A stretch of DNA of 64,000 nt from Spirochaetaceae bacterium (GTDB lineage: Bacteria > Myxococcota_A > UBA9160 > UBA4427). The translations under genes and the position numbers were made by a program. Location of the stretch: assembly GCA_020632655.1 (NCBI GenBank), contig JACKFD010000020.1, positions 1 through 64,000 on the forward strand. The letters run 5' to 3'. Positions 47,355 to 56,001 of the stretch are shown in pieces. The notes beneath the pieces were generated by a model that had not been told where the DNA came from, did no database searches, and was given only the letters and a program-made list of their open reading frames with translations. Each line of letters starts with the position of its first letter. Positions within the stretch are counted from its first letter, which is position 1.

Positions 47355-48962
47355 ATGCCCCCCAAGTCCGCTTCCGGTCCTGCGCACCCGATCCGCCGGG
47401 CGCTCCTCTCGGTCTCGGACAAGTCCGGCCTCGTCGAGCTCGCGAAGGAGCTGCACGCGGCGGGCGTCGAGCTGGTGGCCTCGGGCGGGACGGCCGGGGC
47501 GTTGCGCGATGCCGGGCTCGACGTGCTCGACGTGGCGGAGCTGACGGCGAGCCCCGAGATGCTGGGCGGGCGTGTGAAGACGCTGCATCCGAAGATCCAC
47601 GGCGGCATCCTGGCGCGGCGCGCGCTCGCCGAGGACCGCGCCGACCTCGCGACCCACGGCATCCGTGAGATCGACCTCGTCGTCTGCAACCTCTACCCCT
47701 TCCAGGCGACGGTCGCGCGCCCGGGCGTGACCCGCGCCGAGGCCGTCGAGAAGATCGACATCGGCGGGCCGTCGATGATCCGCTCCGCCGCGAAGAACCA
47801 CGCGTACGTGGCCGTGCTCTGCGATCCCAGGGACTACGCGGGGCTCGCGCAGGAGCTGCGGGAGCAGGGCGGCGTCTCGGACGCGACGCGTCGGCGTCTG
47901 GCGCTCAAGGCCTTCCAGCACACGGCGGACTACGACGCGGCGATCTCGCAGTGGCTGGCCGAGAACGATCCCGAGCAGCCGGCGGAGACCTTCCCGGAGT
48001 CGCTGGTCATCTCGCTCCACAAGGCCGACGAGCTCCGCTACGGCGAGAACCCGCACCAGAAGGCCGCTCTCTACGGCCGCTTCCTCGAGATCGCCGAGCT
48101 GCTGCACGGCAAGGCGCTCTCCTACAACAACCTCGTCGACGCGCAGGCGGCGCTCGCGCTGATCGTGGACTTCATGCCGGACGATCCGGCGGCGGGTGGG
48201 GCCCTCGCCGATCGTGCGGTCGTCGCGATCCTCAAGCACAACACGCCCTGCGGCGTCGGCGCCGGCGCGACCCCGCTCGAGGCCTACGAGCACGCCTTCG
48301 CGACGGATCCCGAGTCGCCCTTCGGCGGGATCATCGTCTCGAACCGTCCCTTCGATCTCCCCCTGGCCGAGAAGGTCGACGAGATCTTCACGGAGGTGCT
48401 GATCGCGCCGAGCTTCACGCCCGACGCGCTCGAGCTGCTCAAGAAGAAGAAGAACCGGCGGCTGCTCGCCTTCGACCGTTCGAAGATCGACCCCGCGCAG
48501 CTCGAGGTGCGGCGCGTCTTCGGCGGACTGCTGCTGCAGGAGACGGACCCGGCGCCGGACGAGGTGGACCACGCGACGCTCGCGACGGAGGTCCCGCCGT
48601 CGGCCGAGCAGCGCCGTGCGATGGCCTTCGCCTGGCGCGTGGTCAAGCACGTGAAGAGCAACGCGATCGTCTTCGCCGCGGCGGACCGTACGCTCGCGAT
48701 CGGGGGCGGCGCGACCTCGCGGGTCGACGCCGTGCATGCGGCGGCGGCGAAGGCCGCGCGGGTGGGGCTCTCGCTCGAGGGCTCGGTGCTCGCCAGCGAC
48801 GCCTTCTTTCCCTTCGCGGACGGTCTCGAGACGGCGGTCGCGGCGGGCGCACGCGCGGTCGTGCAGCCGGGCGGCTCGAACCGGGACGAGGAGGTGATCG
48901 CCGCGGCGAATCGGCTCGGCGTGCCGATGCTGCTGACGGGCCGGCGGCACTTCCGTCACTAG
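47355..48962 (+). CDS. purH: Bifunctional AICAR formyltransferase/IMP cyclohydrolase
   Basis: 535 residues; AAGGAG 8 nt before ATG 47355 (the longer frame upstream lacks homology). IMP cyclohydrolase part: RRALLSVSDKSGLVELAK, ASGGTAGALRDAG, GGRVKTLHPKIHGGIL. Transformylase part: RYGENPHQKAALYG, ILKHNTPCGVG (catalytic Lys-His), and the C-terminal QPGGSNRDEEVIAAAN. Last two steps of IMP synthesis. Followed by purD. Confidence 0.95.
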   Translation: MPPKSASGPAHPIRRALLSVSDKSGLVELAKELHAAGVELVASGGTAGALRDAGLDVLDVAELTASPEMLGGRVKTLHPKIHGGILARRALAEDRADLATHGIREIDLVVCNLYPFQATVARPGVTRAEAVEKIDIGGPSMIRSAAKNHAYVAVLCDPRDYAGLAQELREQGGVSDATRRRLALKAFQHTADYDAAISQWLAENDPEQPAETFPESLVISLHKADELRYGENPHQKAALYGRFLEIAELLHGKALSYNNLVDAQAALALIVDFMPDDPAAGGALADRAVVAILKHNTPCGVGAGATPLEAYEHAFATDPESPFGGIIVSNRPFDLPLAEKVDEIFTEVLIAPSFTPDALELLKKKKNRRLLAFDRSKIDPAQLEVRRVFGGLLLQETDPAPDEVDHATLATEVPPSAEQRRAMAFAWRVVKHVKSNAIVFAAADRTLAIGGGATSRVDAVHAAAAKAARVGLSLEGSVLASDAFFPFADGLETAVAAGARAVVQPGGSNRDEEVIAAANRLGVPMLLTGRRHFRH

Positions 48963-48998
48963 CGGTGCCGCGCGGGCGCGCGGTCGGGGAGGGTCGAG

Positions 48999-50276
48999 TT
49001 GAAGGTCCTGATCGTCGGCAGCGGCGGCCGCGAGCACGCCCTCGCGTGGAAGGTCGCGCAGAGCCCGCAGCTCACGGCGCTCCACGCCGCGCCCGGGAGT
49101 GACGCGATCGCGGCACTCGCCCGCTGCCATCCCGAGACCAGGGCGAACGATCTCGACGGGATCGTGGCGCTCGCCCGGCGCGAGGCGATCGACCTGGTGG
49201 TGGTCGGCCCCGAGGATCCGCTCGCCGCGGGGCTCGCGGACCGGCTGCGCGGGGCCGGCATTGCGACCTTCGGGCCCTCCGCGGCGGCGGCGCGACTCGA
49301 GGGCAGCAAGGCCTTCGCCAAGGACTTCATGCAGCGCCACGGCATTCCGACGGCGGCCTACGCCGTCTTCGACGAGGCCGATGCGGCGCATGCCTACGTC
49401 GACGCGCTCGGCCGGCCCTGCGTCGTGAAGGCGGATGGGCTCGCGGCGGGGAAGGGCGTCGCGATGTGCTCGGACGTGGTCTCGGCCCACGCGGCGATCG
49501 ACGAGATGATGGGCGCACGACGCTTCGGCGACGCGGGCCGGCGGGTCGTCGTCGAGCAGTGGCTCCAGGGCGAAGAGGCCTCCTACTACGCGATCACCGA
49601 CGGCGAGCGCCTCGTCACCCTCGCCGCCGCCCAGGACCACAAGCGCGCCCTGGACGGCGACCGTGGCGAGAACACGGGCGGCATGGGCGCCTACTCGCCG
49701 ACGCCCGTCGTGAGCGAGCAGGTCGAGAAGAAGATCCTCGAGCGCGTCGTGCACCCGACGATCCGCGGCATGGCCGCCGAGGGCCATCCCTATCAGGGCG
49801 TGCTCTTCGTCGGCCTGATGATCGACGCCGCGGGCGATCCCTTCGTCATCGAGTTCAACGTCCGCTTCGGGGACCCCGAGACGCAGCCCCTGCTCGTACG
49901 GATGCAGGGTGACCTGCTGCCCCTGCTCGCGACGGCGGCGGCCGGGCGACTCGATCCGGCGACCTCGATCGGTTGGGGCGAGGCGGCGGTCTGCGTCGTG
50001 CTGGCCTCGGGTGGCTATCCGCGCGACTACGAGACGGGCAAGCCGATCCGCGGCCTCGAGTTGCTCGTGGATGACGACTCGGTCGTCGTCTTCCACGCCG
50101 GCACGCGGCAGGGGGCCGCCGGCTTCGAGACCGCAGGGGGACGCGTCCTCGGCATCACGGCCCGCGGTGACTCCGTCGCCGAGGCCCGGGAGCGCGCCTA
50201 TCGCGCGGTCGAGCGGATCGGGTTCGAAGGCATGCATTTCCGGCGCGACATCGCGGCACGGGCGCTGGAGCGTTAG
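48999..50276 (+). CDS. purD: Phosphoribosylamine-glycine ligase (GARS)
   Basis: 425 residues, TTG start with GGGAGG upstream. ATP-grasp enzyme: KVLIVGSGGREHALAWKV, VVVGPEDPLAAGLADRL, VKADGLAAGKGV, GENTGGMGAYSPTP and EFNVRFGDPETQ. Makes GAR in purine synthesis. 36 bp after purH, same operon. Confidence 0.95.
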   Translation: MKVLIVGSGGREHALAWKVAQSPQLTALHAAPGSDAIAALARCHPETRANDLDGIVALARREAIDLVVVGPEDPLAAGLADRLRGAGIATFGPSAAAARLEGSKAFAKDFMQRHGIPTAAYAVFDEADAAHAYVDALGRPCVVKADGLAAGKGVAMCSDVVSAHAAIDEMMGARRFGDAGRRVVVEQWLQGEEASYYAITDGERLVTLAAAQDHKRALDGDRGENTGGMGAYSPTPVVSEQVEKKILERVVHPTIRGMAAEGHPYQGVLFVGLMIDAAGDPFVIEFNVRFGDPETQPLLVRMQGDLLPLLATAAAGRLDPATSIGWGEAAVCVVLASGGYPRDYETGKPIRGLELLVDDDSVVVFHAGTRQGAAGFETAGGRVLGITARGDSVAEARERAYRAVERIGFEGMHFRRDIAARALER

Positions 50277-50355
50277 TCGATGTCGCCGAGGGCGCCCGTG
50301 GTGACCCGTCCGACGAGCCAGGTGGTCCGGTCGCCTCGGCGCGACGGGAGCGTTC

Positions 50356-50426
50356 GGGGAGGACTCGATCGATGACCGTCGTTCGAACGCGGGGAGGACT
50401 CGATCGATGACCATCGTCCGCCCCTT
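50356..50426. repeat. 35-bp tandem duplication of a ribosome site and start codon
   Basis: GGGGAGGACTCGATCGATGA occurs at 50356 and again at 50391, with flanks also repeated (period 35). The second copy carries the true ATG (50407) of the DUF1015 gene; the first makes a 12-codon frame. Confidence 0.8.
50372..50410 (+). CDS. 12-codon leader minicistron (MTVVRTRGGLDR)
   Basis: Begins at the duplicated ATG with the same GGGGAGG site as the main gene, and its TGA (50408-50410) overlaps the main start as ATGA. Probably a by-product of the 35-bp duplication that now couples translation into the DUF1015 gene; a peptide role is not expected. Confidence 0.4.
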   Translation: MTVVRTRGGLDR

Positions 50427-51693
50427 TCGCGGCGTCCGCTACGACCCGGCCCGCGTCGATCTGTCCCGTGTGATCGTGCCGCCCTACGACGTGGTGGCCG
50501 CAGACGAACGGGCTGCCTTCTTCGATGCCGACCCCCACAACGCGATCCGCTTCGAGCTGACCCGCGACGTGGCCGACGAGGCGGCGGCGGACTACGGCTG
50601 GATCCGCGAGACCTTCGACGCCTGGCTGCGCGAAGGGGTGCTCCTGCGCGACGAGAAGCCCGCCTACTACGTGATGGGCCAGCGCTACGAGGCGCCCTCC
50701 GGCGAGACCCTCGAGCGCGTCGGCTTCTTCGGCGAGCTCGCCCTCGAGGACTACGAGACGCGGGTCGTGCGACCCCACGAGCGGACGCTCGCGGGGCCCA
50801 AGGCGGATCGACTGAAGCTGCTGCGCGCGGCGGAGGCCAACCTCTCGAGCGTCTTCCTTCTGTACGAGGACCGCGAGGACGAGCTCGGCGCACTGCTCGC
50901 CCGGGCTCTCGAGGAGGCGGCGATCGGTCGCGCGGAGCACGCCGGGGTCGAGTACCGGCTCGCGCGACTCGACGAGCCCTCGGCGGTCGCGCGGATCCGC
51001 GACTTCCTCGACGCGCGTCCGACCGTCATCGCGGATGGACACCATCGCTACGAGACGGCCCTCGAATACCGCCGCGAGCGCCGCGCGGCCGCGGCAGGGA
51101 GCGACCCCGACGCGCCCTGGGAGTCCACGATCGCCTACTTCGCGAATGCCTGGGCGCCGGGCAGCCTGCTCCTGCCGATCCATCGCGTCGTCCGCGACGG
51201 CCGCATGCCCGACGAGGCCGGCTGGCGCGCGGCGCTGCCCGGTTGGCGCATCGAGCGCCTGGCCGACGTCGGGCTCGACGAGGTCGAGGGGCTGCTCGCG
51301 CGCACGCTCGCGCCGTTGGCCGGACAGGCGGCCTTCGTGGCCGAGGCGCGCGGTGGCCCGACGCTGCTGCTGCGTCGGGAGGCGCCGCTCGGGGACGAGC
51401 TGATGGTGCGGGTGCTCGAGCGGGAGGTGCTGGGGCCGGTCTTCGGACTCGACCCCGAGGCGATCCGCGGCGGGGCCGTCCACTTCCCGAAGAGCGCCCG
51501 CCGCGCGGGGCAGGCCGTGCGCGACGGGGAGGGCCGGGTCGCGCTCTACCTGAATCCGCTCACGCCCGACGACGTCTTCCGCGTCACGGCCCAGGGCGAG
51601 GTCATGCCCCAGAAGTCGACCTTCTTCTATCCGAAGATCCCGACCGGCATGGTCTTCCGGGACCATCGCCCCCTGCGCGGAGCCCGCGTGTGA
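50407..51693 (+). CDS. DUF1015 family protein
   Basis: 428 residues. Family hallmarks: IVRPFRGVRYDP at the start, VIVPPYDVV, ALEDYETRVVRPHERTL and the IADGHHRYETALEYR signature, plus a C-terminal MPQKSTFFYPKIPTGMVF. Function of the family is not established; members are often near serine/purine genes. Ends in a GTGA overlap with the next gene. Confidence 0.85.
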   Translation: MTIVRPFRGVRYDPARVDLSRVIVPPYDVVAADERAAFFDADPHNAIRFELTRDVADEAAADYGWIRETFDAWLREGVLLRDEKPAYYVMGQRYEAPSGETLERVGFFGELALEDYETRVVRPHERTLAGPKADRLKLLRAAEANLSSVFLLYEDREDELGALLARALEEAAIGRAEHAGVEYRLARLDEPSAVARIRDFLDARPTVIADGHHRYETALEYRRERRAAAAGSDPDAPWESTIAYFANAWAPGSLLLPIHRVVRDGRMPDEAGWRAALPGWRIERLADVGLDEVEGLLARTLAPLAGQAAFVAEARGGPTLLLRREAPLGDELMVRVLEREVLGPVFGLDPEAIRGGAVHFPKSARRAGQAVRDGEGRVALYLNPLTPDDVFRVTAQGEVMPQKSTFFYPKIPTGMVFRDHRPLRGARV

Positions 51694-52103
51694 GGGGGCG
51701 CGCGGGTCGACGCAAGGGAAGACCGACCTCGGTCGGCGATCTGGTCGGAACGGTCCTCTCCGATCTCGGTCTCGACGGCGTCGCAAGGGCCCACCGCATC
51801 GGCGCCGCCTGGGAGCAGGCCGTCGGTGCCCAGGTCGCCGCCCATTGTCGGCCGCTCGGCCTGCGCGGCGACCTGCTGGAGGTGGAGGTCGACAGCCCGG
51901 TCTGGGCCCAGCAGCTCCAGCTGCGCAAGCCGGACCTGCTCGCGGCGCTCGCCCGCGAGCTGGGCGCCGATGCACCGGCGGAGCTGCGCTTCCAGGTCGG
52001 CTATGCTCGCCGCCGCGCGCAGCCCGGAACGCCCGCCCGACCCCGCGGTCGTGCGCGCGATGGAGAGCCGAATGGCCACGCAGACCCACGCCGCAGGCCC
52101 TGA
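51690..52103 (+). CDS. DUF721 (DciA-like) protein
   Basis: 137 residues, GTG 51690 overlapping the upstream TGA. DUF721 core: IGAAWEQAVGAQVAAHCRPL, LLEVEVDSPVWAQQLQLRKP, DLLAALARELG. DciA proteins assist loading of the replicative helicase in bacteria lacking DnaC; relation inferred from the domain. C-terminal ~30 residues are Arg/Pro-rich and low complexity. Confidence 0.75.
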   Translation: MRGRAGRRKGRPTSVGDLVGTVLSDLGLDGVARAHRIGAAWEQAVGAQVAAHCRPLGLRGDLLEVEVDSPVWAQQLQLRKPDLLAALARELGADAPAELRFQVGYARRRAQPGTPARPRGRARDGEPNGHADPRRRP

Positions 52104-52314
52104 TCGCAAGACCTCCTCCGGGACCGCCTCGGACTCCACTCCGGCCGCGCCGGGCCAGCGATGCGACTTCTGCGGCGACCGGGTCGTCGCGGTCCGGCGG
52201 GTCGCGCTCGATCGGGAGTACGACCGCCTCCAGAAGGCCCATCGCGAGCAATACGCCTGCGCGAGCTGCTTCGAGGACAAGGAGCAGCGTCGGCTGGGCC
52301 TTCTGCGGCGCTGA
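52072..52314 (+). CDS. Small zinc-ribbon protein, unknown
   Basis: 80 residues, GGAGAG 4 nt before ATG 52072 (ATG 52060 also in frame). The N-terminal half is Ser/Thr/Ala-rich and likely disordered. The C-terminal half has two Cys pairs, CDFCGDRVV and YACASCFEDKEQ, forming a probable zinc ribbon. Overlaps the DUF721 gene by 32 bp in another frame. Confidence 0.6.
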   Translation: MATQTHAAGPDRKTSSGTASDSTPAAPGQRCDFCGDRVVAVRRVALDREYDRLQKAHREQYACASCFEDKEQRRLGLLRR

Positions 52315-52676
52315 CCCGTGCCCGGCCAGGGGGCCTGCTGCGACGCCGACCCATCCCTGGCCGGGGGGGCCGCTGCGACGCCGACCCGTCGCGGGGTCGA
52401 TCGGGCGGGACGGGCTCGTTGACCGGGCCCGCGGGTTTCCCTACTTTGCGCTGCTGCTCGGGACCGGGTCGAGCACCAGGACCGCCCCGCCACGGGGTCG
52501 GCCGGCGCGTCCCGGACCTCCCTACCATCAGGCCGTGATCTGCGCGTGACTCGAGTGGGTCGAGTCGGGTGCGCACGGGCCGCGCGGCGGGTCGGATGCC
52601 GAGCGGACGACGATGGCGAGTCCATCCCATGACCCGAGGCGGCCCGCGAGGCTGCGGGCGAGAGGGCGAGAACGAG
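52315..52676. other. Leader region of the rpsP operon
   Basis: About 360 bp without a gene. It holds an imperfect 35-bp tandem repeat (52324 and 52359, sharing GCTGCGACGCCGACCC), the sigma70-type promoter at 52419-52447 and a ~220-nt GC-rich leader with no motif I recognise. Confidence 0.5.
52419..52447 (+). promoter_or_regulatory. Sigma70-type promoter of the rpsP-rplS operon
   Basis: TTGACC (52419-52424) - 17 nt - TACTTT (52442-52447), the best housekeeping-type promoter in the window. Confidence 0.65.
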
Positions 52677-52955
52677 ATGATCAAGATTCGGATGACGCGG
52701 ATGGGCTCGAAGAAGCGCCCCTACTACCGCGTGATGGCGATCGACGAGCGACGCGCGCGGGACAGCCGCCCGCTGCAGTTCCTCGGCACCTACGACCCGC
52801 GCATGGATCCGCCGGCGGCGAAGCTCGATCTCGATGCGATCGAGGGCTGGGTCGGCAAGGGGGCGCAGCTCTCGGACACGGTCCGCAATCTCGTGAATCG
52901 CGCGAAGCGCGGTGCGGCGGGCGTCACGACGACGGGGGCGGCCTCGAATGGCTGA
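52677..52955 (+). CDS. rpsP: 30S ribosomal protein S16
   Basis: 92 residues. IKIRMTRMGSKKRPYYRVM, RDSRPLQFLGTYDP and the KLDLDAIEGWVGKGAQLSDT block are diagnostic. First gene of rpsP-khpA-rimM-trmD-rplS. Confidence 0.97.
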   Translation: MIKIRMTRMGSKKRPYYRVMAIDERRARDSRPLQFLGTYDPRMDPPAAKLDLDAIEGWVGKGAQLSDTVRNLVNRAKRGAAGVTTTGAASNG

Positions 52956-53187
52956 GAAGGGCGAGGACGCGGCGGAGCTGATCGAGTTCATCGCCAAGGC
53001 GATCGTGAGCGAGCCCGATGAGGTCGCGGTCGAGATCGAGGACGACGGCGAGCTGCTCGAGCTCGAGACCTCCGACGACGACCGGGGTCGCGTGATCGGA
53101 CGCCAGGGCCGCGTCGCGAAGGCGCTGCGCGCCATCCTGAACGCGACGGCCGACGGCGCGGGCATGCGTCTCGAGATCGTCGACTGA
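52948..53187 (+). CDS. khpA: KH-domain RNA-binding protein KhpA
   Basis: 79 residues. ELIEFIAKAIVSEPDEVAVE followed by the KH GxxG loop in GRVIGRQGRVAKALRAIL. Starts 8 bp inside rpsP. Known KhpA proteins bind RNA; position between rpsP and rimM is conserved. Confidence 0.92.
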   Translation: MAEKGEDAAELIEFIAKAIVSEPDEVAVEIEDDGELLELETSDDDRGRVIGRQGRVAKALRAILNATADGAGMRLEIVD

Positions 53188-53194
53188 TCCGGTG

Positions 53195-53785
53195 ATGCCG
53201 GTCCGCCTCGACCGGACCGGCCTCGCCACGGCCCCCCGACCGGACGCGCAGACCGTGCTTCGCGAGCGCATCGTGCTCGGAGAGATCGTCGGCGCCCATG
53301 GGCTGCGCGGCGAGATCCGGGTTCGACACGCCGGCGACGAGCCGGACCATCTGCTCGCCAGCGAAGTCGTCTGGCTCGAGCGCATCCCCAACGATCCCGA
53401 GTCCCGGCGTCGCAGCGTCCTCCGGACCGGAACCGGGCGAGGCGGCGAGGTGCGGCTCGCGCTCGAAGGGGTCGCCACGCGCGAGGCTGCCCAGGCGCTG
53501 GTCGGGCTGCTCGTGACGGGCTCGCCCGAGCAGCTGCCGGAGCTGCCGGCGGGCGAGTACTACTGGTACGAGCTGATCGGCTGCCTCGTCGAGTCCGAGA
53601 GCGGCGAGCCGGCGGGGCGGGTGCGCGAGATCTGGGAGACCGGGGCCCACGACGTGCTGCTGGTCGAGGACGACCGCGGCGTGCGTCGGCTGATCCCGAC
53701 GGCCGCGGCCCTCATGAAGTCCGTCGACCTCGAGGCGCGCAGGATCGTCGTCGTGGATCTGCCGGGCCTCTTCGAGCCGGTCTAG
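53195..53785 (+). CDS. rimM: Ribosome maturation factor RimM
   Basis: 196 residues from ATG 53195 (GTG 53192 adjacent). LGEIVGAHGLRGEIRVRHAG at the start of the N-domain, AGEYYWYELIGCLVES and the PRC-barrel end LIPTAAALMKSVDLEARRIV. Assists 16S 3'-domain assembly. The first ~25 residues are extra; a GTG inside would give a typical N-terminus. Confidence 0.93.
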   Translation: MPVRLDRTGLATAPRPDAQTVLRERIVLGEIVGAHGLRGEIRVRHAGDEPDHLLASEVVWLERIPNDPESRRRSVLRTGTGRGGEVRLALEGVATREAAQALVGLLVTGSPEQLPELPAGEYYWYELIGCLVESESGEPAGRVREIWETGAHDVLLVEDDRGVRRLIPTAAALMKSVDLEARRIVVVDLPGLFEPV

Positions 53786-53789
53786 ATCG

Positions 53790-54575
53790 ATGCTCGAGGT
53801 CGACGTCCTCACGATCTTCCCGGAGCTCTTCGCGGCCTTCCTCGAAACCGCCTTCGTCGGGCAGGCCCGCCGTGCCGGGCGGGCGCGCATCGCGGCCCAC
53901 GATCTGCGCGGCTGGGCGACGGACCGACATCGATCGGTGGACGACTCGCCCTACGGCGGCGGGCCCGGGATGGTGATGACGCCCGAGCCGCTGGTCCCGG
54001 CGATCGAGGCGCTCGCGGGGCCGAAGGGGGTCGGGCGGCGGGCCCGGGTCGTCCACCTCTCGCCGCAGGGGCGACGGCTCGATCAGGCCGGGCTCGCCCG
54101 GCTGGCGGGGGAGCCGGCGCTGGTTCTGGTCTGCAGCCGCTACGAGGGGGTCGACCAGCGGGTCATCGACCTGGCCGTCGACGAGGAGGTCTCGATCGGG
54201 GACTACGTCCTCTCCGGCGGGGAGCTGCCGGCGATGGTGCTGATCGAGGGGATGGTGCGGCTGCTGCCGGGGGTGCTCGGAAATCCGGAGTCGATCGAGA
54301 CGGAATCGTTCCGAGGGGGAGCCCTTCTCGAAGGACCGCACTATACTCGGCCGCCGATTTATCGAGGCCTCGAGGTGCCCGAGGTGCTCCGATCCGGTGA
54401 TCACGCCGCGATCGAGGCCTGGCGCCGACAACAAGCCCAGGATAGAACGCGCGTCCGCCGACCCGATCTGCTCGAGGGAGCCGGGTCGTCGGTCTCCGAT
54501 CGACGTCCGGATCGCTCGAGTCCTCCGAGCGGGGCGGACGCGCGAGCGGCAGATCCGGACGACTCCGGCGAGTGA
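53790..54575 (+). CDS. trmD: tRNA (guanine-N1-)-methyltransferase
   Basis: 261 residues. SPOUT knot enzyme: LTIFPELFAAFLETA, DSPYGGGPGMVM, LVCSRYEGVDQRV, SIGDYVLSGGELPAMVL and PPIYRGLEVPEVL. Methylates G37. Four bp after rimM. The last ~40 residues (Arg/Ser/Asp-rich) exceed the family core. Confidence 0.95.
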   Translation: MLEVDVLTIFPELFAAFLETAFVGQARRAGRARIAAHDLRGWATDRHRSVDDSPYGGGPGMVMTPEPLVPAIEALAGPKGVGRRARVVHLSPQGRRLDQAGLARLAGEPALVLVCSRYEGVDQRVIDLAVDEEVSIGDYVLSGGELPAMVLIEGMVRLLPGVLGNPESIETESFRGGALLEGPHYTRPPIYRGLEVPEVLRSGDHAAIEAWRRQQAQDRTRVRRPDLLEGAGSSVSDRRPDRSSPPSGADARAADPDDSGE

Positions 54576-54754
54576 GCCGGGGAGCGGCCAGGGCGCGCGA
54601 AGATCGGGAAACGGACCGACCCCTCGACGTCGGAAGGATCGACGGCGAAGGGGATCGGTTGAGCGGGAGGCGGGCGCGGACGATGCGCGGCCTCCTCATG
54701 GATGGCGCCGGCGACGTGAGTCCCGGACGCGAAGGAAAGCGAAGGTAAGGCACG

Positions 54755-55408
54755 ATGCGAACCCTGGACTTCGTCGAGAAGGAGTCTCTCCGGCGCGACC
54801 TGCCGCCGTTCAAGGTCGGCGACACGGTGGCCGTCCACGTGAAGGTGCGCGAGGGCGACAAGGAGCGGATCCAGGTCTTCCAGGGTCTGGTCATCCGGCG
54901 CCGCGGTGCGGGCGTGGGCGAGACGTTCACGGTCCGCAAGATCTCGAGCGGCGTCGGCGTCGAGCGCGTCTTCCCGACCCAGTCGCCGCTCGTCACGAAG
55001 GTCGAGATCAAGGCGCGCGGTTACGTGCGGCGTTCGCGGCTCTACTACCTGCGTGACCTCTCGGGCAAGAAGGCGCGGCTGCATTCGAAGGTGCGCGATC
55101 TCTCGGGCCTGATCTCCGAGGAGGAGGCGGACGAGCTCGCCAACGCGAGCACGCTCGAGGAGGCGGCACCCGTCGAGGAGGAGGCCGCCGAGACCGCGGC
55201 TGCCGAGGCCGACGACAAGGGGCTCAAGGGCAAGGCGCGCAAGAAGGCCAAGGCTGCCGAGAAGGTCAAGCGCATGGCCGAGCTCAAGAAGCAGGACGAG
55301 GCCCGCGCCGCCCGCAAGGCAGCCGAGGCCGAGGCCGAGGCGAAGGCGGCTGCGGAAGCGGCGGCCGCAGAATCGGCCGGCGACGCGGGAGACGCGCCCG
55401 CCGAGTAG
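54755..55408 (+). CDS. rplS: 50S ribosomal protein L19 with a long Ala/Glu/Lys-rich tail
   Basis: 217 residues against the usual ~115. Core: PPFKVGDTVAVHVKVREGDK, RIQVFQGLVIRRRGAG, SSGVGVERVFPTQSP and RRSRLYYLRDLSGKKARL. After ~115 a low-complexity extension begins (EEEADELANASTLEEAAPVE; KGKARKKAKAAEKVKRMAEL), probably helical or disordered. Confidence 0.95.
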   Translation: MRTLDFVEKESLRRDLPPFKVGDTVAVHVKVREGDKERIQVFQGLVIRRRGAGVGETFTVRKISSGVGVERVFPTQSPLVTKVEIKARGYVRRSRLYYLRDLSGKKARLHSKVRDLSGLISEEEADELANASTLEEAAPVEEEAAETAAAEADDKGLKGKARKKAKAAEKVKRMAELKKQDEARAARKAAEAEAEAKAAAEAAAAESAGDAGDAPAE

Positions 55409-55439
55409 TGCGGAGCCGATCCGCTCGGACGTCGGGGCC

Positions 55440-55901
55440 TCAGAAGGCCGACTCCCAATGCGCATAGGACCACCCCGCCTCGTCGTCGACGGGCGGGGTG
55501 GTCTCGTTTCGGGAATCGGAAGCATCCGTCGGTCGACCCGGAGCGCCGTCCCGACGTCCGCACGAGCGCATCCCGACGCGCGGATCGAAGAGACAGGTCA
55601 CGACGTCGAAGCGTCGCGTCCGCACGCCTCGAGCCGCCTCGGGGCGCGCGGCCAGCCAGGCCAGTGCGCCGCGTCTCAGTCGCTGCTGCTTGCGCGGATC
55701 GACCGCCTCGGCCGCGAGTCCGTGCCGATCCGCCCGCCGCGTCTTGACCTCGACGAAGACGAGCAGCGGGCCGCGCCGCGCGATCAGGTCGATCTCGACC
55801 CGCGCAGCACGAACGTTGCGGGCGACGATGCGATACCCTCGCGCCTCCAGGAATCGGGCGGCGCGTGCTTCGCCTTCGAGGCCGAGCGATCGGCGATCCA
55901 A
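55440..55901 (-). CDS. yraN: YraN family (UPF0102) endonuclease-fold protein
   Basis: 153 residues, TTG start. LGLEGEARAARFLEARGYRI, EIDLIARRGPLLVFVEVKTR (nuclease-fold D...E-x-K) and DPRKQQRLRRGALAWL. The last ~40 residues are not family-like because the frame runs through the hairpin at 55468-55503. GGAGGAG lies directly at the start codon, so the true start may differ. Divergent from rsmI. Confidence 0.85.
   Translation of the reverse strand: MDRRSLGLEGEARAARFLEARGYRIVARNVRAARVEIDLIARRGPLLVFVEVKTRRADRHGLAAEAVDPRKQQRLRRGALAWLAARPEAARGVRTRRFDVVTCLFDPRVGMRSCGRRDGAPGRPTDASDSRNETTPPVDDEAGWSYAHWESAF
55468..55503 (+). terminator. Hairpin terminator of the rplS operon inside the yraN 3' end
   Basis: 12-bp perfect arms GACCACCCCGCC / GGCGGGGTGGTC with a 12-nt loop, followed on the + strand by TCGTTTC, 60 bp after the rplS stop. 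Confidence 0.7.
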
Positions 55902-56001
55902 CTCCTCCGTCCCCCCCTCTCACTCATCGCCTCGCGGTCCGGAGCCCATCGCGTCGGGCGGTTGCGCGGAGCACGGGCTCGCGATGCCGGGCAGGTTAGG
56001 G

